Source: Eonycteris spelaea (lineage: Eukaryota > Chordata > Mammalia > Chiroptera > Pteropodidae). Taken from it: a DNA stretch of 64,000 nt. Below are positions 1 to 10,950 of the stretch, one piece after another; the stretch's first letter is position 1; every line of letters starts with the position of its first letter. The notes beneath the pieces are model-generated. The model was given only the letters and a program-made list of their open reading frames with translations, had not been told where the DNA came from and did not search any database. Both the position numbers and the translations under genes were made by a program. The stretch spans positions 124,001 through 188,000 of the forward strand of contig PUFA01000550.1 in NCBI GenBank assembly GCA_003508835.1, written 5' to 3'.

Positions 1-1337
1 ACATGGAAATATTTAACTGCAAGGATAACCTGAGATCATTTAAAATCTATTTCCTGGCTTTCAAAAGGGTTACTTCTAAATTAATTCAGGAGTTTATAAC
101 TAGTTTTAAAGACTGCTTAGCTATTAGGTCATTCTATGCAAGGCCTATATATTGTCTCTCATTTTATAAGATCTAGTTTTACATAAGAGTGTTCTTAATA
201 TTTTAGGGAGGATCTGACTAAGGCAGACATATCCATTTATGTTATTTTATGATTGTCATTTCTATAGATATTTTCTTAGAATTATAGATTTTTTAAGCTG
301 GAAGGGGCCTCAGAAATAGTATTTATAATACCTTCATTGTATAGATAAGTCTACTGAGACCTGTAGAGGTTGTGATTTATATTAGGTCATAAAACTAACA
401 AGTAACAGAATCATGACATATGACCCAGTGTGCCTCATATTAGGTCAGCTGTGTATTGTGCAGACCTTAAAAAGTGGGAAATAATGGAAGCATCATCCTT
501 TTCTTATTTAGTTGTGGGTGAAATCAACTTTGATGTCTGCCCTCCACCGAAACTAATTCATAAGTGGATTTTTCTCATATAGGCACCGGCAGAGATTAAA
601 ATTGGATTTGTACAATATTCTTCTTTTAAATGTTCTATATAAAAATAAAGTGTCTGCAGGTAGTGATGATGTAACAGTAATCTCAGTTCTGAGTAACAAG
701 ATGAGTGATAAAATATTTTAGCTATTATAATTTATTTAATATATATTAATTTTGAGTGTAGTTAATTATAAACTATCAAAATCATCTAGCATTCTATCTA
801 TAGATTATATGGACTAAAAGGCATAGTAATATTTATGTTTCTAGTTTATAAAAGATTGTAAGGAAATACAAAGGCAATAGGGAAGAGTTTTTTTCAGTAT
901 TAATGAATTGACAGGGAAATACCATGCCCCACATCACAGGAGGAAGAAAAATATATATGTGTGCATATGTATATATTTGTACATGTGTGGCCAACATAAA
1001 CACACATATATATACATAGAGATATTATCAAATATTTACCTTTCTAATTTTAATAAAACATGAGCCAGAAAGTAAAATTTTAATAGAAAGACAGTAAAAA
1101 TATACAGTGCTATATGCTAATATGATTTACATTAGGCTTCAGTTGTTAGAAAGGGGAGTTTGAAGTTTTGGGGGCCAGAGGACGTAGAGTCACTTCCAAG
1201 GATTTGATAGTTTGTGGCCTGAGTCATCTGGACTTAAAACAGTGTACTTCAACTGTGTGATGATTCAGGTACTTGTGCCATTTAAATGATATGGGTGATA
1301 AAAAACACTAACCATCTAAGTTTATCATCCCTGGAGT
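1..1337. other. Non-coding, mostly unique sequence
   Basis: AT-rich sequence upstream of the first visible RPS6KA6 exon, presumably an earlier intron of that gene. Apart from a probable ancient SINE-like remnant at about 285-470 and a TA/CA-rich patch at about 948-1020, no recognisable element was seen. No open frame here looks like a gene. Confidence 0.5.
285..470 (-). repeat. Ancient MIR-age SINE-like remnant
   Basis: The stretch contains the degraded signature 'CTGGAAGGGGCCTCAGAAA' and then 'ACTGAGACCTGTAGAGGTT', like the conserved core of very old mammalian SINE-type repeats (GAGGAAACTGAGGCCCAGAGAGG). The assignment is by eye and boundaries are approximate. Confidence 0.4.
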
Positions 1338-1409
1338 GGCTCTATAGTGTAGTGGTTAGCATGTCTGCTTTACATGCGGAAGGTCATGGGTTCGCGCCCA
1401 GTGGAGCCA
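1338..1409 (+). tRNA. tRNA-Val(UAC)-like sequence, probable tRNA pseudogene or retroposed copy
   Basis: A 72-nt cloverleaf is visible. The acceptor stem GGCTCTA pairs with TGGAGCC (7/7, one G-U). The D-arm AGTGTAGTGGTTA is typical of tRNA-Val. The anticodon stem TCTGC/GCGGA encloses loop TTTACAT with anticodon TAC at 1371-1373. In the T-arm ATGGG faces CCCAG with one mismatch, the loop is one base short, and the B-box reads GGTTCGCGCC, lacking the invariant A of GGTTCGA. These defects suggest it is not transcribed efficiently. No CCA or long A-tail marks it as a fresh retroposon, and the following 100 bp are unusually GC-rich. Confidence 0.6.
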
Positions 1410-1825
1410 TGGACCATCCCCTGGATGTGTCAGGCTCCATGTGCGCCAAGTCTCACATGCGCCCCTCAAGCGCGAGGGAGGAGATGCCCCACCTTCAGAG
1501 ATCTAGTTCTTAAGGGGTGACTGCAACATCTGTAGGTTGGAGGTAGAAGTGGGTGAGTGGTTAAAGAGGGTTAAAAAAAAGATGATTACAGATTGTAGAA
1601 GTTAGAACATACTATTTTGGTTGTGGTTGAGCCTTCATAGCTTTTCATCAACAGTTACTATGAAATTAAAACAAACAAACAAACAAAAACAACTCATAAT
1701 TATTTTTACCTCAGACTTGTCATTTGATGTTGGAAAGAAAAGCGGTTCTTATTTTGAAGTTATTAAATCCTATTTTCGCAGTAGCAACTTTCTTTACGCA
1801 GATCAACTATGATTAGGCACTGTGT

Positions 1826-2203
1826 ATAGATTTCCTAGGGCTGCCATAACAAAGCACCACAGACTGGGTGACTTAAACGACAGATTGATTTCTCACAATT
1901 CTGGAGTTTAGAAGTCCAAGATCAAAGTTTGGTTTCTTCTGAGGCTTCTCTTCTTGGCTTGTAGATGGCCATCATCTCCCTGTGTGCCTTCACATGATTT
2001 TTCTGTGTGTGCGTCTGTCTTAATTTCCCCTTTTTATAGGCACCGGCAGTCATATTGGTTTAAGACCCCCCTAATGTTGTCATTTTACCTTTATTACCTC
2101 TTCTAAAGCCCTGTTTCCAAACACAGTCACATTGTGTGGTACTCGGAGTTACAACTTCAGCATATGAATTTTGAGGGAGCATGATTCAGTCCATAATATA
2201 TTG
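1826..2203 (+). mobile_element. MaLR-type LTR (MST/MLT1-like)
   Basis: The order of motifs matches a MaLR solo LTR: CCTAGGGCTGCCATAACAAA, ACAGACTGGGTGACTTAAAC, CTCACAATTCTGGAG, TAGAAGTCCAAGATCAAAG, a GGCTTGTAGATGGCC segment, TTTCCAAACACAGTCACATT and a 3' end ATGATTCAGTCCATAATA. About 375 bp, no internal ERV sequence beside it. Non-autonomous ERVL-class relic common in placental mammals. Confidence 0.82.
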
Positions 2204-2283
2204 TGTATTTTTTGTGTCATTAAGGAACATGATATTTCTCACAAAATCTGGTATGCTCAAGTCCACATTTTACCTCTGTATCC

Positions 2284-2360
2284 CTACTGTATAGCAGTGC
2301 CTGATGCATAGCATGTGCTTCATGAATGTTGTTAATTTGTTGAGTGAATGAATAATTAAA
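2284..2360 (+). repeat. L2/MIR 3'-end-like fragment
   Basis: GCAGTGCCTGATGCATAGCA, then ATGAATGTTGTTAATTTGTTGAGTGAATGAATAAT, resembles the conserved tail shared by L2 and MIR elements. Short and diverged. Confidence 0.5.
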
Positions 2361-2861
2361 GAGAAAAGAGTGTATATATGGAAGATAAGGTGATATATCA
2401 CATCTTTGTTACACCAGAATAGGAAATTTTTAAAAAATGAATTACTCTTAGAAAACAGATGGATCACTGGTAAGTATATTGCTACTTTATTTTGAGCTAG
2501 TTTGCTGTCAGTGTCAAGTTTTTGGAATGATGCAGAACCAGAAGAAAGTGAGGTGGAGGAAGGGGAGATGGTTGCAGATGACTAAAAAATAACATTTTAA
2601 TAGTAAACTTCTACAAATATAGTCTTGAGGAGGCTGAGGAATATTAGGTGATAGACAAAGAATGAGGCAGGAAGCAAATGATATATGAAACACCAAATAC
2701 TGGAAGTGATTATACAGGAAGGTATCATAGAATTTGACAGTAAAAAAGAGCTAGTGACAGACACACTATAAAAGACTTCTGTAATAAGTAGCCGTGTATG
2801 TGTATTTGTGTGCATACCCATATATATATGTATAACTATATCTTAGAAGCACCTAACTAGT

Positions 2862-2980
2862 TTTCCAGTCCTGACCTTGTATCAGAATCATCTGGGGAGG
2901 TTTAACAGATATATCTGATTGAACACCACCCTAGTTATACTGAACTATAATCTGTGAAGGTGGGACCCAGACATATGTAT
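2862..2980. mobile_element. MER5-like hAT-Charlie DNA transposon remnant
   Basis: The stretch carries ATCAGAATCATCTGGGGAGG and, 60 bp on, GGTGGGACCCAGACATATGT, matching the MER5 pattern of a GGTGATTCTGAT-type terminal repeat followed by a GGCCCCACCC-type core. Diverged and non-coding. Confidence 0.6.
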
Positions 2981-3484
2981 TAAATAAATAAATATTCTAC
3001 GTGTGACTTTTATTTAGTAATATAATAAGCATAGTTGTTTGCCTAAGAATATTTGTCTTTATTAGAAAAGGAAGATGGCTAGTCAGTAAGTTAATATGAG
3101 CATTTTTTTTTGAAGTACAGATTCTAAGGTCATTATGCCCTTCATTTGTGTTGAGTACAACACAGTATAATAAAAATACTGACCATGGATAATCTGGTAA
3201 AATATGTATAGTCTTCACTCTAAGGAAAAGTGCTTATTAAATTTAGAAGTATTGTCATTGCAGTCATTTCTATTAAAAATGGACACAATTCCATTATCCA
3301 GAATGAATTTCTTTCAGTATTTCCTTTATATATTTAAAAAAAATAAATTCAGGATACATATTTTTCTGTTTTTTAAAAAGATATTTTAAAATAATTTTGA
3401 GGTTCTTATTGGTTAATTTTACCTTTAAAATCTATATATTTTTAGAAGTCTTCCTTTATCATTCAAAGTCAGATCTCCTTCCTT

Positions 3485-3600
3485 CACCATATATTTAACA
3501 CAATGCAGTGTACAGTTGATATATTATTGAGCTGTACACTTGAAACCTATATAATTTCTTAACCAATGTCACCCCAATAAATAAAAATTTTTTAAAAAAG
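3485..3600 (+). mobile_element. L1 3'-end fragment (5'-truncated)
   Basis: AACACAATGCAGTGTACAGT leads to GTACACTTGAAACCTATATA and AACCAATGTCACCCCAATAA followed by an A-rich tail. This is the terminal 3' UTR of the bat-type L1 also seen at 29275-29395 and, inverted, at 3905 and 32645. Confidence 0.75.
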
Positions 3601-3904
3601 TTTTTATTTATTTTCTTTTTATGTAATTGGGTGGATTTCTTTCCCTATCTGTACCTAAAAGAACAAACAAGTATTGTGCTAAGCATTATGAATACAGTGT
3701 TTGAATGTGATAATACCTGCATTCAGGAAGCCCACAGTTTAGTGGGAAAGAAAAACAAGGTAATAAGTTATTAGGATATATTGTAACACTATTCCATAGT
3801 GGCTATCTACTGGGGAAAGTAGTGTTTTTAAATATAGCAGCATTTTCATGTTGGAAATGTTTTAGAGTAATGCTGCTGAAAATTGAAAGACATATTTGAA
3901 TTTT

Positions 3905-4014
3905 TATTTTTTTTTTAAATTTATTTACTTTTTTTTTTTTACTTTATTGTTATGGTGACATTGGTTAACAAAATCTAGTAAGTTTCAGCTGTAGACCTTA
4001 ACAGTAAGGCATTA
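3905..4014 (-). mobile_element. Minus-strand L1 3'-end fragment
   Basis: A poly-T tract runs into TTATGGTGACATTGGTTAAC, then AACAGTAAGGCAT, the reverse complement of the L1 3' terminus. The same antisense sequence starts the L1 at 32645. It abuts head-to-head the + strand L1 piece that follows. Confidence 0.72.
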
Positions 4015-4712
4015 AGGAAATGCAAATCAAAACCACAATGAGATACCATCTCACACCTGTTAGAATAGCAATAATCAACTGGACAAGTAAGAACAAATAT
4101 TGGAGAGGATACGGAGGAAAAGGAACCCTCATACACTGCTGGTGGGACTGCAAATTGGTACAGCCACTATGGAAAACAGTATGGAGGTTCCTCAAAATAC
4201 TAAAACTTCATCTACCATATGATCTAGCAATCCCTCTACTGGGTATTTACCCCAAAGACTTAAAAACCCATATCCAAAAAGACATTTGCACAGTGATGTT
4301 CATAGCAGCATTTTCACAGTGGCTAGGACATGGAAGCAACCAAAATGTCCTATGAGAGATGATTGGCTAAAGAAGCTGTGGTACATATATGCATCGACAT
4401 ATTATTCAGCCATAAGAAGACATGAAATACTGCCATTTGCGACAACGTGGATGGACCTCGAGATAATCATGCTAAGCAAAATAAGCCAGAGAAAGTTGAA
4501 AATCACATATCACTCATATGTATGATATAAAGCTAAAGCAACAAATAAACGGCAAACAGAGATTCATGGACATGGGCTTATAGACTAGTGGTTACCAGAT
4601 GGTAGGGGGGGGGGAGTGGGGAGGTAGACAGGGTAAAGAGGGTCAAATATATGGTACAGAAAGAAATCTATGGGAGGTGAACACACAGTGTAAATATACA
4701 TATTTGCATTTT
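4011..4712 (+). mobile_element. L1 ORF2 3' end and partial 3' UTR
   Basis: GGAAATGCAAATCAAAACCA is the hallmark of L1 ORF2 C-terminal coding sequence. The fragment translates in pieces to [31 protein letters not shown] and [16 protein letters not shown]2 ends near 4345-4370 and the UTR follows, with a G-run at 4605-4614. The last 80 bp and the poly-A tail of the element are missing. Non-functional. Confidence 0.88.
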
Positions 4713-5898
4713 TAAAGGATGACCATATGTGGGTTTATTTAGAAGAGGCAGTGGGCAGACATTTTCATCTGGAAGACTTGCTTAGGTTCAGTGAAATTAA
4801 TTAGAGTATAGTTGTTTCCTAGCTCTGAACATTTTTTTTAGTTTGATGTAATAATGACCCATATTTTTGATGATGATCTTATATGTGGTAGAAACTGAAG
4901 TGCTTTCTTAAACATAAAAGCACTGTATTGTGTTCAATGTAGAATCGTCTAACAAACTGTCATTTGAGAAATACTGAAGTAGAGTGGTTTCTGATTTCAC
5001 CAATGCTTAGCTTTACATGGCCAAGCTAGGAACAAAACTAATAAAGTCTGTTGACTCAGTAGTGTTCTTCCCGCTAGAGAAAACTTTCAATAAGTGTCTT
5101 TGTGTTTTATATTCCATGTTTTGAAGTCTAATATTACATTCACAATGTGGTAAAAACTCAGTTAACTGTAACTTTAAATAAGTATACAATCACTTTTGGT
5201 ATACATATACTGCAAAGGTGCATACAGATAGGCCATACTTTAATCCTAAAATGTCAGCTACAAAGCATATTTATTTGCATTAAAAAAAAAGGTTCTTCTT
5301 CCTTTCTGCCTAATCCAAGTGTTACGGAATCTGACATAAACTTATAAACAGTGTTTTAATGAAAGTAGGGTTATGGCCTGGGAACATTTGTTGGTCTCAG
5401 ATTTAGTTTGTCTATGCCAGTTTCTTTTTCAATAATGTGACTAATTTGACATTTAAATATTTATGTATCACTGACTATTTACAAGGGTATAGTAAAATAC
5501 TATTTAAAGTAATCTTGAGGTTCACATTTTTTTTTTTGCCGTGATCTACAATTTACTAAGTTTTATCTACCTCCTGACTATCTCTGCATACACTTTATGT
5601 CACACTCCAGTGAGGGTCTTAAGACTTTTAGTGATGAATGTTTTATTCTATCTAGTTGGAAGGAAGGCTGAAGCATAGATGTTACATGCTTTTATTTACA
5701 TGCTATTAGTAATAGAGATAGGGGTGATTGTGTATCTGTATGTGTTAGAGAAAATAGGGAATAGGGATACTGGTAGCTGGTAAATTGCTATACTGACAGA
5801 ATTGGGTAGTGAATTATTTCTGGCATGATTTCTGGCTCTAAACTTATCATACGATGTTGCAACTGGATGTAAGTATTCTTCGGATTTATTTTTTACAG
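4713..5898. other. Intergenic/intronic sequence upstream of first visible exon
   Basis: AT-rich single-copy-looking sequence. I see no gene, RNA or clear transposon here, only short poly-A/T runs (5281-5290, 5527-5537). Confidence 0.5.
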
Positions 5899-6014
5899 GG
5901 TGAAGGAGTTGTTAAAGAAATCCCTATTACCCATCACGTTAAGGAAGGATATGAGAAAGCAGACCTGCACAGTTTGAGTTGCTCAAGGTTCTTGGTCAGG
6001 GATCCTTTGGAAAG
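5899..6014 (+). CDS. RPS6KA6: RPS6KA6 exon: linker and P-loop of N-terminal kinase domain (1-base deletion)
   Basis: The acceptor AG is at 5897-5898 and the donor GTAATC starts at 6015. From 5899 in frame it reads GEGVVKEIPITHHVKEGYEKAD. At about 5964 one base is missing (GAC CTG where GAC CCT G is expected), and from 5970 the +1 frame continues QFELLKVLGQGSFGK, ending in phase 0. The GQGSFG glycine loop binds ATP. The exon is 116 bp where 117 is expected. As written, the shift puts the P-loop out of frame with the upstream part. The lost base sits in what would be a CCC run, so a homopolymer error is possible. Confidence 0.92.
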
Positions 6015-7916
6015 GTAATCAGTGCTTTTTCCCCCACATTTGTTTCTCTTCTAAACATTTAGCAAAAAAGTATACACATAGAAATCTGAAGTGTGCTATC
6101 TCGACTTGTTAAAGGGTTCACACAAAGGTAACTTTCTAATTGCATTCCTTTTACTTCTACTGTACTTTTAGTCCCATTTCTTTATACTTTTCTATAATAA
6201 TTAAGGTTTTCAATCTCCTGGACTAAATTATTTCTCTAGGACAAATAGAGCATGCTGTTTATTAGCTGCCTAAGTCAAGGTAGTTTGATTTCCGTGAAAA
6301 ATAGGGTAACCTTGTTTCCCTGCTTATATGCTAGCATGATCATAGCTTGCTCTCTCCTGGTGATTTCATCTATATTCCTTAGCTCTATCACAGAAGTCAG
6401 AATGTATGTATCAATTCATGTGTAAATGCATGAGCTCATCCATCATCTGTTAAAGCAGCATATGTGCAAACTAAAATAAGGGTAGATACTGAGTGATATA
6501 TGGATTGTGTAAAGCTACTTCCTTTCATGAAGCTTAAATTTCAAGGGAGAAAGCAAAATGGAAAAAAAAAGGATTAATTAACTGGTGCTCATTAAAATTG
6601 CTTATTAAGTGCTTAATGGCATATGATTTCTGGAAAGGAAGTATGTAGGTCTGGTTCCTGACTTTTGTACACCTAAGGCATGAACATTATTGCATATGCA
6701 CAATAAATAATGGTCTTTAAGAAAACAGCGACAACAAGAGTTTAAGGGGAGAAAGAAAAGGAGAAACTGCTCATTTCAGGGTGGCTGAGATTTAATTTCA
6801 AAGGGGGAAGGAAAGCAATTGATCAGTGATTATTTATTGTGCTCTGAACTATTTTAAAAGAAAGACATGTATTGGAATACCCCATGTGTGTACAATAGTT
6901 ATAAGAGCAATATTGGTAGCATTGGTGGAAATAAAATAGACATTAATTGTCATAAAGTAGCCCAATATCTTTGTGGTATAGATATAATGTATAAAATATA
7001 GAGAAACATCTACAGGACACAAAAAGACAAGCAAAAGTGGATTGTGGTTTAGCAGTGAATTGGTAAAGGACATGTATGAGACAAGGAGATAGGACTTGAA
7101 TAATTGTGCTGGGGAGAGTAAAACTAGGAGTTTTTAATAGATTGTGTGTTATAGAGGGGGATGTTTATAGAACTGACCTGTAGACTAGGTGTGTACATTC
7201 TGCATACCTTTATAGGTTTTTAAAAATATAATATTATTTTAGCTATTTTACATTATATTCTATGTTGTTAATTTTCATTGAACAGAGAGAAGTTCTTTCA
7301 TATCTCAAATGTATAAGTGCTTGAATATTAACTTAAATAAAATCTAACCATGTAAACATTTCAAGCATTAAAAGTAATTGTTTTGCCATGTGATGTGCAT
7401 ATTTATTCATATGTATATTTATTTATATCCAGCTTTGTTCCAGAAAACATTTAAGGCTTTTCATAGATGAAATACTAAATAAAATTTAATTAAAATAAGT
7501 AGAGATGATAGAAGCAGAAAGATTAGATCAGGGGAGGTTAGATGAAGCCAGGAATACACACTCTTTTGTTAAAAATGCATGGCATAAAGGGCCTATAAGC
7601 CTTCTAGAAGTGGGATAAAAATGAAGGTTTAAATTTTCTGGCAGCCATTATAAAGAAGTCAATACATTTAACTGTATGATTAATGACAATATCTTTAAGG
7701 TAGAAACAGATCAGACAGACCAGAGAAATTTTTCTCATGGGGCTTCATAAAGAATATAGCATACATAATGAAATAGCTTCAGTAACATCTTCACATTATA
7801 TATAGGGACATTGCTGACAAGTTGTCAATATAGTCCTTAAATTCAGGAAACACTCAGCTTTGTCTGTGTAAGAACTTTGTTTTAATAGGGATATCATAGA
7901 AGCCTTTTAAAAATTC

Positions 7917-7973
7917 CTAATACTAAAATACAAATATCTAATACTAAAATACTAATACTAAATAGAGTAGTGA
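7917..7973. repeat. Short AT-rich tandem array
   Basis: The unit CTAATACTAAAATA recurs three times with small gaps. Simple-sequence slippage is the likely origin. Confidence 0.7.
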
Positions 7974-8600
7974 TCTTTATGTAGTTCATCCACTAAAGAA
8001 ATATTAATTAAGGATATAGTTTATTTTTCCTCTAGGATGTGAACATACTTGCTTATCATTATTATATCATTTGTGTAGGCATTGTTGTGGGTGTCATTTG
8101 TTATATGCTGAACTTATTCAGGAATTTGGCCAAGGCTGTGAATCAGATAAGTGTTAAGATCAGTTCCAAGAAACTTTAGGCTGCAGCCTTATTTAAGCTT
8201 TTTTTTTTTTTTTTGGCAAAAGTTCTATTGTTAAATGCAATAAATGGAATTTTAACCTATATAAAGCCAATAGGGGAAAAACTCTGCTAAAGTCAGTTGT
8301 AAAATTGTACTTTAAAGAAACATGCATTATCATCATGAAAGATGAATATAAAATTCTGCACTAAACAAACACCAAATATGATGCTATTAATAATCATTAA
8401 TGTATGGATTGAAATGTATACCAACTTACATTATTTTAAAACACAATCAAATAGAACACATGAAAACATGTTTGAAATTGTCATATTAGCCTTCCTTGTA
8501 TTTCTCATGCCAAGTCATATTTACATAGAGAATACATTTAACATTCTTGGATTCTAATTTTTTTTTGGCTTTCATAGTAGTAAAACCTTTAACTACTGGT

Positions 8601-8679
8601 CTTAAGCATAATGTTTTTGAAAATATAAAACTCTTGTACTCTTAAACATAATGTTTTGAAAATATAAAACTCTTGTACT
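8601..8679 (+). repeat. 40-bp tandem duplication
   Basis: 8601-8640 (starting CTTAAGCATAATG) is repeated at 8641-8679 with one substitution and one missing T in a T-run. The high identity indicates a recent local duplication, or an assembly/read artefact. Confidence 0.85.
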
Positions 8680-9304
8680 CTTAAGTAATTGATTAACTGT
8701 CGAGAGCTAGCTTTAAAAAATACATGTTTACAATCTTAATATTTCTTACAGTTTGTCCTCTGTCTTCAGTCAGCATTAAAGCTGTGTGATCTTTCAGTTA
8801 TATTCAATAAACACTTATTGAGAATTTCTTAATAGAAAATATATAGTCCATATCACCAAGAGGAAAGTGTCTTGGAATTACTCACTGATATCTCTTCTGG
8901 ACAAATTCCAAGAATTGGATTAGTGACTGAAAATAAACTTTTCTGGTCAGGATAGATATGTTTTTAGATACGGTGGTTTGAAGCCATGCAGATCCTTCTG
9001 TAATTAATCATGGAGTAGAGAGCTAAGTGATATGTTTTCTTATGCTAGGAAAGTTTACCCATAAGACCTGAAAAAAAACCAAATCGGGTGATGAAACAAG
9101 TAAATAGTTACTTCTCCAGACTGTGAAAGATGGCTTCTATTAAATGTCATCTTGAGATATTAGTGAGTGCTAGATGAGCTAGGGCAAAAGTGGCTGTTTT
9201 TTTTCAAGTGTCTTCCTAAAAGGCTGGACTTTCTTTTTCCTTTACTGCCCTTATGCCCTCTATATTCCAATCTTTTAAACCTTACTAAGGGCTCTGTTCA
9301 AGAA

Positions 9305-10560
9305 CAGTTGTTCTCAAACTGTTCAACCCCCAGGCATCTGCAAGAGGCTTTCATGGTGTCTTCAAGGTCAAAACTATTTCATAATAATATTAAGGTACTA
9401 TTTGTAAAACTTCTTACAGCTTTGTACAATCAAGGCAGTAACTCCAAATGTATCAGTAGTCACTGTATTCTTCACTATTACACACTTGCAGTTTAAAAAA
9501 AAAATACAAGTTTTACTTAATGCCCTTGGTGAGGTGTTAACAAAGATTAAATTGATCAAATCTCAACCTGAGTACACTCCTTCTTAATATTGTATGATGA
9601 AATAAGGGCGCATAAAGCACTTGTGTTATTTTATGAATTGTGAGCTGAACTAGCCACTTTTTTTCATGGAACACCATTTTTACTTGAAAAAATGATTGAC
9701 AAACTGTAGTTACTTAAAATTGTGTATTTGGTAGATAATTTCTCAAAAAATGAATGGAATGAGCCTGTTATTTCATGGAAAACAATTGACTACTTTTATT
9801 AATGATAAAGTTTGAGCTTTAAAGCAAAAAAAAAAAATAGAATTGTAGAGAAGTTTTATTTGCCATTATGAGCGTGATATCTTAATTCTCAGAAGATTTT
9901 CTGATGAGATTCCTGCTGTCAACATTTACGAGATCTGCATCACTCAGTGAACCAGTATTTTTGAGATGACCAACACATGATGCTTCAAATCAGACCGGAA
10001 TACAAAATTCATTCATAATGTAAGGTCGATAAGTGGATTATTATTAATAGAATGTAGACACTTAATTGATATGGTTTCAGATTCTCCATTGCAACTAACC
10101 TTTAAGAAACTAATACTTGTCAAGTTCTTGTGTCATATCAAAGAAAAATAACTACAGTTATATGAAAAGGCTAATAAAATACTCCTCCCTTTTCCAAATA
10201 CATGTCTGTCTGATTTTTCTTTCTGTACTTAAAGCAAAACAACTTAATGACAGAGCAGATATGATAACCAACTATCTTATGTTAAGTTAGATATTAGAGA
10301 TTTGCAAAAATTTAAATCAATGCCACTTCTTTCTTTTTTGTTATTTTGGAAAATATAGTTATCTTTATAAAAATATATATGCTCACATGTAGCAGGCTTA
10401 TTTTTTAACGAATCAATAAATAGTTATTTATTTTCTGTTTTAATTTCTGATATGGTAAATATCAATAGATATAACCTATTAAAACAAAAGCACTTTGAGG
10501 TCTTCAATAATTTTTAACATCGTAAAGGAATCCTGAGACTAAAAAGATTGAGAATTGCTT
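9305..10560 (+). mobile_element. hAT-superfamily DNA transposon fossil with transposase remnants
   Basis: Imperfect terminal inverted repeats bracket the unit: CAGTTGTTCTCAAACTG at the left and, read on the other strand at the right, AAGCAATTCTCAATCTTTTT. Inside, + strand blocks resemble a Charlie/Zaphod-like transposase: GAGCTGAACTAGCCACTTTT and TTTCATGGAACACCATTTTT (EL-AAFFMEHHFYL-like), the region near 10070-10110 (MVSDS-LQLTFKK-like) and CTCCTCCCTTTTCCAA. Several internal deletions and stops leave no usable frame. It is about 1.26 kb, so much shorter than an autonomous hAT element. Target duplication is unclear. Confidence 0.75.
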
Positions 10561-10940
10561 TTCTGAAAGAGACAGATAAAGATAGTTCTACTTGTAGGAG
10601 TCATACTCACAAAATGACTCCTTTTTTGTCACCCTCCTGGTCACATGATATGGACTAGGAGAAAGGAAAGTCTTTGGTTGTTTTCATTTATTTTCCCTTG
10701 TCAGTAAAACTGAGTGAAAACTTTGAGTCTGGTTATTAGGATTAATGTCATTTGGTTTGCTTTGTAGTTCTCTGTGTGTCCTAGCAATTCATTTAATCTA
10801 CTATTTAAAAATTGTTAGGCTGCCTCTTATCAGCTATACAAATAATGTACAATTCCATTCATTTACCAACAACTAAAAACTTAAAAAACAAAACAGATGG
10901 GAAAATATGCTTCTGGACTTATAGCTTCTTGAGTTTAATC

Positions 10941-10950
10941 AATAGGTGTT
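10941..10950 (+). repeat. Left target-site duplication of HAL1-like element
   Basis: AATAGGTGTT is repeated exactly at 13381-13390, immediately after the A-rich tail of the element. Confidence 0.85.

Larger units (their letters stand above)
6015..9304. other. Intron sequence, largely unique
   Basis: First part of the 20.9-kb RPS6KA6 intron. It is low in recognisable repeats compared with the rest of the window. It holds an AT-rich simple array of CTAATACTAAAATA units (7917-7973), a poly-T run near 8198-8214, a tandem duplication (8601-8679) and a short L2/MIR-like piece near 8800-8830. Confidence 0.5.

Noticed and set aside
582..2051. Shared 14-15-mer ATAGGCACCGGCAG at about 582 and 2038
   Set aside because: One copy lies inside the MaLR LTR. 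A shared 15-mer is expected by chance about once or twice in 64 kb, and flanks do not match.
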